NCBI RefSeq assembly: GCF_024713975.1
Contig: NC_091104.1
Location: forward strand, 17,131,580 to 17,195,579
DNA: 64,000 nucleotides
Source of the DNA: Paralichthys olivaceus
Taxonomy: Eukaryota > Chordata > Actinopteri > Pleuronectiformes > Paralichthyidae
Direction of reading: 5' to 3'
Shown here one piece after another: positions 43,835 to 54,077 of the stretch (its first letter is position 1; each line of letters opens with the position of its first letter). A program made the position numbers and the translations under genes. The notes beneath the pieces were generated by a model, which saw nothing but the letters and a program-made list of their open reading frames with translations, was not told the origin of the DNA and did not search any database.

Positions 43835-45580
43835 GGTCGCACACACACATGTTGAACTGGAGCTGTGACCTTGCACACGCAGGTGTCAGACCATTGTGTT
43901 CAAAAATGAAAACAACAGGGAGGAAGTGAGACTAGATTCACGGAACCATACCTTCCTGCACATGTACGCTCCTCTGCACTGTGAGCACCTTCACAGTACT
44001 CTAACACACAGTACTGAACGCCCTTAAAATCTGCTCATTTACAGGCCGACATATGCAGTGATGATTTGAGGAAGTATCAAATCCCCCCTCCCCCACCTCT
44101 GAAAAATAGACTTGATTCTCTGTTAGAGATCGTCCTCATTATTTACCAATGATATGACCAACATGGCTGATTTTAAAAGCTCTATGCTATAACTTGGTGT
44201 AATCAAAAACCGACCTGAGCTAATTCAACTCAGGGAAACTTATCAAATCAAACATTTGTGTTTCGTGATATTTTGAGGAAATAGAACGTCTTCTTTGCAG
44301 ATGTTACTGAGCTGTTTGTTTCCTCCGTAAACCAGGTGCATTTCCTTTATATACTTCCTCCATTGATTTTGTGTTTGTTTGCCAGTTTTCTCTTTATAGA
44401 CCAGATTAATGGAAGAATGTAAAAAGTATTTATTAGGGGTGTTCTGTGAGACACTGGTATTTTGTAACCGAGACAGCATGATTTTGGGAGAGAGCTGGTA
44501 GACCAACTCATTTTACATTACATTGTAACGCCAGACAATCTATTGTGTATTTATTCCGTTATTTCCCTGAACCATCTTCAGTACATTGACATAATCTGTT
44601 TTTGCTCAGCTGGAGGTGAAAATCCTTTAGGAATGTGTCTCCGAGTGGAGGCTGTGGCCGAGTCCGTGGTTCAGTCACCTTGCAACCACAAGCTTGAGTG
44701 GCTGATAAAGACCAGTAGTCAGTTTTTAAGTCCTCAAGTGCTTCTGAAAAGTGTGTTTTTATTGTGATAAACACAGGTGGGGGCTTAAAACTTGTGTTTT
44801 GTTTTGTTGTCTCTTGTCTCTTACTGAACTTCTTTGACAATCATAAAGCAACCGTCTTCTTAAATAGAACTCATCATACACTACATACAATGAGGAAATG
44901 TCCCGTCTCAGTGGTCCTGTGACAAAAGTAATGTAATGATAACTTGTGTGTAAATCAAATCATGAGTTTTGTTCTGTATGTAAATATCTGAAGTAATGTA
45001 TAGATCAGACAAAATTACCTCTCAGTCTTTTGCCGTTTGCACTAATGTAGAATAGCATCATCCCCTGGACCTGATGTTCTGCAAAAGCCTTTAACTCTCC
45101 TGTGTGTGACAGATTGTAAATATCTGATGCTGTGGGAGTTTAAGCGAGTGGGAGAAGGTTAACCTCTGCACCGGAGAGTTTTTATAGTCCCTCTTCCCAC
45201 TCCACATGTGATTGTTATTGGGAAATACCCACAAGTGCCACAGAGCTGTGTGGGGACGACGTTTCACGCAGCCAAGCACAGTGGTTGTTTACAAGCTCCG
45301 GCGACACTGAATGTTTGTCCTTCCTCGCTCAAAGTAATGCTGCTCTTCATCTGTGGGCTGGTGTTTCCACTTTGTTAAACTTTATCTAAGCCACAGAAAG
45401 TCAAAGAGACAAAGATTAACTCTGCGTCTCATGTTTTGATATTATCTTTCTGCCCCCCCCCATCCTCCTCTCTCAGAATGATTTGTCGTTAGATGGTATT
45501 TATGTTTGGATATTTTTGTCATTTGTTAGATGGTGATTCCAGGTTTGTGTCTTTGTTATTTGAAAATAAATTTGATGAGC
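43835..45580 (+). other. cep170b: cep170b 3'UTR
   Basis: Non-coding sequence from the TGA to AATAAA at 45565-45570, followed by a T/G-rich stretch. No other gene or clear repeat was recognised. The putative pld4 control region begins within 100 bases after this signal. Confidence 0.6.
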
Positions 45581-45656
45581 AGAGCTGCTTTCCCTCTTTC
45601 TCATTTCTTCTATTTACTCACAACCCCATTTTTTATTCTTGAGCATTTGCATCTCA

Positions 45657-45673
45657 GAAAGGAAAGTGAAAAC
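45657..45673 (+). promoter_or_regulatory. pld4: ISRE/IRF-like element upstream of pld4
   Basis: GAAAGGAAAGTGAAAAC contains GAAAGTGAAA, a perfect match to the IRF core GAAANNGAAA, and includes a GGAA ETS core. It stands about 210 bases before the pld4 start codon. A possible 5'UTR exon ends at the donor TTTGT|GTAAGT (45779), with a candidate acceptor GCTTTAG at 45847, leaving a 69-base intron before the ATG exon. All of this is inference from motifs. Confidence 0.45.
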
Positions 45674-45881
45674 AGGAACTGTGCAGCAATATATTAATCA
45701 GCAGAGGCATCGCTTCAGCTCAGTGTTGGCTGAAAGCTGAAGAGGAAATAAGCTTATTGTTTTCAGCATCTTCTTTGTGTAAGTATTTTATTTATTTAAT
45801 GTCTCATATTTTTGTTTTCTCTCTGACATGATCATTTCCTGCTTTAGATCTTTAACAGACGAGCAGTGCATATAAAGAAAA

Positions 45882-48800
45882 ATGTCTACGTACAGAAGAC
45901 TTGATGACAGTGATATTCCAGACAGCGGGGTAGGGCTCCATCAAACCATCACTAAACTAGTTACTGTTTCATGTGATACTTTTCTTACTTAGAATTGTTT
46001 TTCTGTTTAACACCATGTTGTTAGAAGTCGACCAGCTGTGTGTCACTTGCTGTGCTCCTGGGCTGTTTGACAGTCCTAGGGGTTTTAATTGCTATTGCCG
46101 TCCTGGAGAGACCCTCTCCGCCTAAAGATCATGGGACACTTCCGGGGGACACTGGTGGGAGCAATTTCTCCACGGACCAGTGCAGGTAATGATCCTATGA
46201 AGCTGTTCAGTTACCTCAAACATGGCTAAGCACCCAAAACAGCCACTAGGGGCAGATAATAGGAAGAGCCACTGAAACGTTCACTCACTAAATACTTTTT
46301 CAAAGTGAAAATATTTAAGCACTGAAATACTCAATATGATAAATACTATACTACATTCATGCTATAAATGTAATTGTATAATATTCATTGGATGAATATT
46401 AATATAAATGAGTGCAAATCACTTGCAGTAAGGATACCCAGGTTAAATAAGTAATGAAAACAAGTTGGGTCTAATATTCATGATAAGGTTGTCAATATTT
46501 TGAATAAAATCTAAGTAAACTACTTTAATAGGGGCTTTAAAAGAACATATTTAAAAACATAAGTCCTGATAAGATATCTCAGGCTTCTTCTCTTTTTGAG
46601 TCACAAAGTTTAGAATTATACCCACTGAATATGCAGAAGCCACATCTGCTGACTTCATGAGTAAAGATTAGTTTCTCTAAGTTGCACCACAATTTTCTCC
46701 AGTTCAATTTCCTGTGGATTCAAACACACAAACACACACACACACACACACACGTCCTTGTCTTATATCCCCCAGTATGGACCTCGTGGAGAGCATTCCC
46801 CAACATGTGGAATATAAAGGCAACGTGACGCATGGGATCCCTCTGGAACAAGCCTGGAAAGATCTTATCTCCATGGCAACGGACGAGGTTCTTGTGGTTT
46901 CCTTCTACTGGACTTTAACTGGGGAGGACATCAACATTAACTGCTCCTCTGACATTCCTGTGAGTAATCATACAAGAGGGAAAGAAATACGAAAACATCA
47001 AACCTTCTCTCAGGTCTATGCTGAGGGTGATTTTAATACGTCCCCTTCGTCCTTGGCAGGGAAAGAACCTCCTGAAAGACCTTGAGGAGTTGCCCTCCAG
47101 GAACGTGTCTGTCCGGGTGGTGACCAGTGTTCCCACAGTCAGGAACAACTCCACAGATTTAAAGGTCTTACAAGAGAAAGGTTTGGAACTGACCCTGATT
47201 TTTCTTACACTCATTGCATTTAAGTTACAAAGCCTCAACTTGTTGATCTCTGTAGGGGTTCAGGTGAGGAGCGTGGACTTTGGCCGCCTGACAAATGGCG
47301 TCCTCCACAGCAAGTTCTGGATCATTGACAGGAGACACGTGTTCATCGGCAGCGCCAACATGGACTGGAGAGCTCTCACACAGGTAAAACAGAAAAAGAC
47401 TAATAGAGCTAGTTCACCTCGAGCTGCACTGCTCTTATCATGTGACACACCTCCTTCTCCACAATCCCACACCCCCGCCCAGTGTGGTGGTCTGTTTAAG
47501 CTGCAAAGATTTCCCATCACTCCCATTGCTTGTCAGTGCCTCTGCTGCCATGCGTCAGTATCACTGCCTGTCCATTCAGCCCCTCCACCACCCCTGCATC
47601 CACCTGTAGCCTCCAGCAGAGGGATTCAAGATGTCTGCTCATCACTCCCCCTTCATATTAATGTAAACATACCTGCAGCAGTGATGAAGTCAGACACCAA
47701 AATGTTCTGCTGCTGCAATAAACATTAGTTACGTTGACATCCTAAAATGATTGGTGACGATTTTCAACTCAGAAACCAGTGATGGAGGAAGTACTGAAAC
47801 CAGTGATGGAGGAAGTACTGAAACCAGTGATGGAGGAAGTACTGAAACCAGTGATGGAGGAAGTACTGAAACTATTTACTGAAGTAAAAGTAAAAATAAA
47901 TAGACAAACATGCACTTAAGTACTTGTGTAAAAAATAAGATGTTACTTGCTTTTAAATACTGGACAGACTTTAAAATACTTAATATTAATATACATATGC
48001 TGAGTGTAGACTTTTCTCTGATGCAGCAATCTACTATAGCTGCGTCTCGGAGGTCGCCTCTTCCAAATGCATTTCAGGTGTTTCTTCACCTATAAATAAC
48101 AGTTACAATGTAGTGGAGTAGAAAGAAGAGGTATTTCCTGACGTGGAGAAAACTTGAAAAGTACCCAAAATAAATCTTCTTGAATAAACATAAAAACAAA
48201 ATAAAACTACAGATTGGTGAAACGTGTACTTAGGTACTGTAATGGAGTAAATGTACTGTTACATCCCACCACTGAAACGTTAAAGGGACAGTCTACCTTC
48301 TGGCTCTGCAGGTGAAGGAGCTCGGAGCGGTCATTTACAACTGCTCCAGTGTAGCTCAGGACCTGTATAAGATCTTCAAGTCTTACTGGGTGATGGGACA
48401 ATCCAACAGCTCGCTGCCTCAACGCTGGCCCTCAGAGTATGACACTGACATCAACAAACATCACCCCCTCATGGTGGAAGCCGACAATGTCTCCAGCAGG
48501 ATTTACCTCTCAGTGAGTTCCTTAAGTTTCACTTCCTTATTCCTGGATACTGTTGATCTGATGGTAGGTTGCTATTTACAGTGAAGTGACCACACAGTTT
48601 AAGCCAAAACACAAACTCTGGAATAATGTTCAATAAAGGAAGTATTTTTGAAAGTGTTATTCCATTTTTGTTTTCCTTGCAGAGTTCTCCACCATCATTC
48701 TGTCCTTCATCGAGGACACAGGACCTGGAGGCTATTCTCTCCATCATCACAGAGGCCCAACACTATATAGATGTAGCTGTCATGGAGTACTCCCCCACCA

Positions 48801-49595
48801 CACGCTTTTTAAAGCCCCTGAGGTAAACCCTAAAGAAAACTTCTATTCTAAACTTCTATTGCAGCTCTTTTGCTTGATTTTGTGTCTTTGGATTGGAACA
48901 GATACTGGCCGTTCATCGATGAGGCCCTCAGGATCGCTGCATTCGAGAGGAGGGTAAGGATCCGGATGCTGATCAGCTGCGGACGTGACTCTGATCCGGC
49001 CATAATGCCCTTCCTTGAGTCCCTGGCTGCAATGGACAGCCCTCGCCATGGCATCAACATTCAAGTTGTAAGACACAACGTGACACAAAAGTTGAGGGAA
49101 ACACTAACTCCTCACAGCTGAATTGTCTCTATCTCTTTTATATATGGTTGTGTGTCTTTCCAGAAATTGTTCATACTGCCTGTGGGAAACCGGTCTGATA
49201 TTCCCTACACCAGAGTCAACCACAACAAATACATGGTGACAGATAAAGTCGCCTACATCGGTGAGTAACAGGTTCACGTCAGAATTTCTATTTCGACACT
49301 CAGTTAAGCTCTTGTGCACTTGTATGTTTAGGTTATTCTTTGCACGTGAATCAGTTAATAATTGACCAGATAACGTTGTGTTGCTGCTCTAGGTACGTCC
49401 AACTGGTCAGGGGACTACTTTCTTACCACAGCTGGAGTGGGGCTGGTCATTTCCCAGCATGCTCCTCACCCTGTATGGAGAACCAAGGCCCTGCAGGGGC
49501 AGCTCAGGGCGGTTTTTGACAGAGACTGGTTCTCTGAGTTTGCTGTGTACCTCAACGACCTGGGGAACAACCCAGACTGTGCATTGTCAACATGA
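45882..49595 (+). CDS. pld4: Phospholipase D family member 4 (endolysosomal 5' exonuclease)
   Basis: Exons: 45882-45929, 46025-46185, 46776-46959, 47060-47180, 47256-47383, 48312-48512, 48683-48822, 48902-49067, 49164-49260, 49393-49595; 482 residues (human 506). A short cytosolic N terminus (MSTYRRLDD) precedes one hydrophobic segment at about residues 21-43, as in type II membrane proteins of the PLD3/PLD4 group. YRRL fits a YxxPhi endolysosomal sorting signal. Two HKD motifs are intact: HSKFWIID (H189, K191, D196) followed by IGSANMDW, and HNKYMVTD (H403, K405, D410) followed by IGTSNWSG. Mammalian PLD3 and PLD4 degrade single-stranded DNA and RNA in endolysosomes and limit TLR9/TLR7 signalling. 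PLD4 rather than PLD3 is chosen from the cep170b neighbour. The second exon acceptor TTAGAAG could also be used three bases later. Polyadenylation signal AATAAA at 49795-49800. Confidence 0.88.
46723..46753. repeat. (CA)n microsatellite in pld4 intron
   Basis: CA dinucleotide run just before the polypyrimidine tract of the pld4 exon starting at 46776. Confidence 0.9.
47772..47867. repeat. 24-bp minisatellite, four perfect copies
   Basis: The unit GAAACCAGTGATGGAGGAAG + TACT is repeated four times without change at 47772, 47796, 47820 and 47844, followed by a diverging GAAACTATTTACT. It overlaps the left end of the MITE-like element at 47777-48274. Confidence 0.97.
47777..48274. mobile_element. 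Teleost MITE with CAGTGRTGG termini in pld4 intron
   Basis: The left end is CAGTGATGGAGGAAGTACT. The reverse complement of the right end is CAGTGGTGGGATGTAACAG, followed by TACATTTACTCCATTAC. GTACTTAAGTA-type motifs within are typical of a common fish element. The interior is AT-rich with no transposase. No clear target duplication remains. It lies in the pld4 intron 47384-48311. Confidence 0.7.
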
Positions 49596-49600
49596 CACAT

Positions 49601-50688
49601 GATTGAAGCTCCACAAAAAAAGAAAACAGTCATTAATGTTGTATTTTAACTCATCGCTTGTTGTCACATCATCTATGTATGCAACTGTATCACCAGTTAA
49701 TAATTGATATGCTTTTAACTGTAAATACGTTTTAATAACATAGCAAAGTTTTTTTTTCAGCAGTCCTCCAGTGTTTACTGAAAAATGTTTGATAAATAAA
49801 TATACTTTTTAATAATTAAAATGTATAAATATCTATGTGATTTCTGCAAATAAATGAAATATATTTGAGTTTCCCTTCACTGATGATGGGTGGAGGTGCC
49901 CTTTTGCTGCTGGTTGACTGAATGCTGAAACATCAGTTGTGTTATATGTGTCTGGATGGTAATGTTGGCCAAGACAGGGCTTTAAAACCGGACTGTAGCA
50001 CCAGGATTTGAACCTGATGTACTTAGCTGCAACAACAGTTTTTGTTAGTTGCACAAAGAGACTGTGTTACATTTATTTTTTGCATTAACCTCACGCAGAA
50101 TTCTCAGGGAAAGAAAAATCATGAGATTTATAATGGTTGATATTGTCTACAAGTTTAGTTTTAAAAAGTACAATTTGGTTTTGTTAATTACCTCCAAAGC
50201 AAGTAGGTTATGTTTTGACCCCTGTCCATTTGTTTGTTTGTTAATATCCAAGATCTTTAACTATGTGAGTTTGAGCATATATGAGTTATTTTTTCACATT
50301 TTCACAGTTTTGCCTCTTGATTAAAAAAAACACATGTTTAGGGAACTGATCCGTGAATGTGTGAAGTTTGATGCCTGGCTGAGCCTTGGTGGAGGTATGT
50401 GCTCTACAAAAGTGTCATCCTAGTTTTTTTTTTCATCATAATCACCTAGAAAGAATTACTTTGACACAATCTCGACACAATATGATTAGTATGTGCTTCT
50501 TCTTGATGCTTTAAAAACAAGTTATGTTGCAACCACAGCTGGACACAGCTGGAGGAATATTAAGCTCATGTTATAATATTAATATTATATCATAGGTGTC
50601 CGGTGGATATAAAAGGAGGTGTATATTACATCAACAATATACCAAAACAGTATATACCCCCCTTAGCAGTATGAAGCAGTATGACTGA
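49601..50688. other. pld4 3'UTR and intergenic sequence
   Basis: Holds the pld4 polyadenylation signal (49795-49800). From about 50180 to 50400 it holds a degraded copy of a repeat common in fish, with phrases like CCATTTGTTTGTTTGTTAAT and GGTGGAGGTATGTGCTCTAC. A palindromic AT-rich segment occurs near 50570-50600. No gene was seen. Confidence 0.6.
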
Positions 50689-50689
50689 T

Positions 50690-50848
50690 GTGTGCGCGCG
50701 CTAGTCCTCCTCCCAGGCAGCAGGTGGCGCTGTGACTAAACCCCCTCCTCCGCGGTGAGGGCGCGGGGCGGGGCTCCGGCTTGTGTAGTACGTGTGCTTC
50801 CCAGCAGTTAGCTTGCGGCTAAGCGAGGCTCCAGCTGAAGTGAGAAAC
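50690..50848 (+). promoter_or_regulatory. srp14: srp14 promoter and 5'UTR
   Basis: A short GC-rich island with CpGs and a GC-box (GGGGCGGGGC, near 50764-50773) lies just before the start codon. This is typical of a housekeeping gene without a TATA box. The start site itself is inferred. Confidence 0.6.
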
Positions 50849-52233
50849 ATGGTGCTGCTCGAAAACGACTCGGTAAGAACCTAAAACTCACTGTGTCCAC
50901 TTCACTCCACTGTGTCGACGAATGCTCACATACAAACGGTCTGTGTTAGCTGTCTAGCAGCTAGCAGGCTAATCCCATCAACGATCGACTAGCTAGTCGT
51001 CAAACTGACTCATTAGCCAGGTTGCTAACGTTAGGTTGAGGCTAACGCTGGTTTAGAGTTGGGCTGGAAAATGGTTCAGATCCTTTACTTCCTTGTTTAT
51101 TGCTATTCTCTCGCTGGTGTTTATGGTGTAAAGCTCATTAGAAACTCCGTGCGTCCATTCTAATACTCATTGTTCAGTGCGTGGACTGAAATGTAGCTGT
51201 CGTCAGTCAAACTTTGAGTTAGCACAGGGACGTCGCGTCAGCTAATCCAAGACAAATGGTTTTTTAACAGAACAGCTGCTGTGTTGTGTTTTTCTTATTT
51301 GCTTTCTTAAATACTAGCTGACTAAAACCGATACCACGAGCCTAACATGGCACTTTATTTAGGTCACTATGTGACACACCTTTGTTAAAACTGATTCAGA
51401 CTATAAACCACCACCTTTAAAACCAGTTTGAACAGAACTGAACCCCACACATTATGATCTTCATGGATGTCTCAGCACATGTCATCATTTATTCTATCTA
51501 CATTCAATTTCGGATAGAATTGTTTAACTGTAACTGGAACATTAAGATGAGTCTTTTCTGTGTTCCTCAGTTCCTCACTGAGCTCACGCGACTCTTCCAG
51601 AAGTGCAGAACATCTGGCAGTGTTGTCATCACACTAAAGAAATGTAAGTGTGCTCCTCCTGGGTGTTGTCAGCGATCATTCACGTTATATCAGGAAGGAA
51701 CTGTGATGAGTTAATGTGATGCTTGTCCACTACGTTCAGATGACGGCAGGACCAAGCCAGTGCCCAGAAAAGGCCACACGGAGTCGTTTGAACCCGCAGA
51801 CAACAAATGTCTCATCAGAGCGTCTGAAGGCAAGAAGAAAATTAGCACAGTGGTGAGTTTATATGGTTTTCTCATGTTTTAATGTGAACGATCTGTTGCT
51901 CTTAATGGTTTCCACAAGGTTTTAATGCTGAATTTTCTTTTCTTGTAATTTCAGGTCAGCACCAAAGAAGTAATCAAGTTTCAAATGGTGGGTTGAGCTC
52001 GTGTCATGTTTTAATTGTTTAGAGGCTGTTACCCTGTGACTCTGTTCCCTTTGTGTTATAGAGAAATATATTGATCATCATGTCCTGTTTCATAATTGTT
52101 TATCTTGGACAAATGAGCTACATGTGTCATCTTCCCTCCTCAGGCGTACTCCAATCTCCTTAGAGCTCACATGGATGGACTTAAGAAGAAAGATAAGAAA
52201 AGCAAAAGCAAGAAAACCAAAGCCACCCAATGA
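50849..52233 (+). CDS. srp14: Signal recognition particle 14 kDa protein
   Basis: Exons: 50849-50872, 51571-51643, 51740-51852, 51955-51987, 52144-52233; 333 bases, 110 residues. The start MVLLENDSFLTELTRLFQKC, the central GSVVITLKKYDGRTKP, the CLIRASEGKKKIST segment and the basic tail KKKDKKSKSKKTK match SRP14. With SRP9 it binds the Alu domain of 7SL RNA and slows translation while the ribosome is being targeted to the ER. The length equals the non-primate form, which lacks the alanine-rich tail. The candidate polyadenylation signal AATAAA is at 53230-53235, so the 3'UTR approaches the stop codon of the convergent globin gene. Confidence 0.97.
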
Positions 52234-53402
52234 GCAACAGACTCTTTAAAACATGACCTTGGATAACCTACACTGGCCTGTACGTTCAGTGGGGGAAATG
52301 GGAACAGCCTCCGCTTTCTATGATCACCAGAGGCCTCAGAATCACTGTTCATCCACCCGGTGACTGCTTTGATATCACGCCATTGTTTGCATGGTAACGT
52401 CTCATCCCTGGCTGTTCAGTGCCATCGCTGATCTGGATCAGGATACGTGAGGATGTCTCGAAACAAGACAAAGCAGGTCAACTGTAGTGAATCTCCTCAG
52501 CTCCAGCTTCAGAAACCAGGTCATCAGCAGCCGTGTCACCTCTGGAGCCAAATCCTCGGAGCCTAATGATTAACTGCCTTTCATACTATTTAATTGTTAA
52601 ACGTCCCTATTTATGTTGTATTGAAGGCTCACCTGTGAGCTGCCTTGGCATGTTTCAATTTGAGAAGGATTTTAGATTTTCCAGTTATTTAGATATTTTT
52701 TTTCATGCTTTGAAACGTCATCATGGGTCCACAGCAAAACAGAACTAAATTTAATCAGGTTTGTTTTTACTTTGACAAACTTCAATGTATTTCATCTGGC
52801 TTGATTTTTTTTTTTAGGAGATGAAATTGTATTTTTACGTTTTTATTTCACTTATACTCATGGGCCCCCTTGTTTTCGAACCACAAACTAATGCCAAGCT
52901 TTCAAACTGGACGTCTTAAATTGTAAAACACAGATAAAACGTACAGTTTATCTTCAGTTAATGTGATTATTTCCAAGTGTATGATATCATGATAGAGTTT
53001 AATAGCACAAAAAACATATAAAGTTGTAGGTTTACTGAAACTCCTTTTTGAATTATGAATACAGAGACACAGTATTGGCTGTAAATCTAATAATATTCAT
53101 TTCTGTTCATCACAATTAACAAGGCAGGTTGAGCCGCAGCCATTATACTCTGTCAGCCGTTTGTGTTGTCTCACCATGCTCCGAGTCCAGATCTCATGGA
53201 AGAGGACCGCAGTAGAAGTTGCGTTCGGAAATAAAGTGCATTGTTAAAAACTCAAAGTGTGATTATAATTTTTTGATAGAATAGCAAACAGTAACTGGTA
53301 AACAAGAGCGACGTAGAAAACGAGACAGTAAATACAGTATGTACAGAGACGCATTTCTGTGCTGTGGTGGTAGAATCAGTCCGAGTCGTTGAGGGAAGAA
53401 GC
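52234..53402. other. srp14 3'UTR and srp14/xgb convergent interval
   Basis: No coding sequence. The + strand AATAAA at 53230-53235 would end srp14. TTTATT at 52842-52847 would read AATAAA on the - strand and could end xgb, so the two transcripts may overlap. No repeats stand out. Confidence 0.5.
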
Positions 53403-54031
53403 TCATAACGCTGTGTTGCTCCTCTCCGGTCTGTCCCGCGGGGACAGTGTGAGGTGGCGCTGTCGGCTGCTCTCCTCCTGGTAGCCCTGCCTCATTAGAC
53501 TGGTCACATACTGGAACATGGTCTGGATCACAAACACACATGCAACTGGATCAGGCTTCACATTAGGTGAAAGACGCTCATTCATAGTGAACATGGATTT
53601 TAATGAACACAGTGCTTGTCTGTGTCCTCTGGTCGATCAGAAGGGACATTAGAAATACGTGAGTATATTTTTTAAGTGTTCATAAATATGAAACAAAGTC
53701 AGGGGAAATCTGGTGAACACCATATGAGACGTGTTTAAAGATACAATATGTGTTTAAAGATACAATATGTGTGCTCAATTGAAATCTAAGATTAATTTTA
53801 TGGTAATGCATAAAGTTGTATGCACATTTTGTATTTGACCATTTAATACTAAAACTCACCATATGAGAGAAACAGGTTTTATTTGGTTTTAAATTCCACC
53901 ATAGAGAAACCACTAGGGAGCAGTAGAGTCCATTAATGGAAACAAAAAACCAAGACAGAGAAATGTAACCTTAATTTTACATGTTACACACACACACACA
54001 TATATATTGTCTCATTCACTTTACTTTGTAC

Positions 54032-54077
<46 letters not shown>

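Noticed and set aside
45869-45877. CATATAAAG as a pld4 TATA box
   Set aside because: It lies only a few bases before the start codon, so it cannot position a usable transcription start for this ATG.
49998-50020. B-box-like GGTTCAAATCC on the - strand (tRNA gene?)
   Set aside because: No complementary acceptor stem or A box at the right distance; at most a worn tRNA-derived SINE piece.
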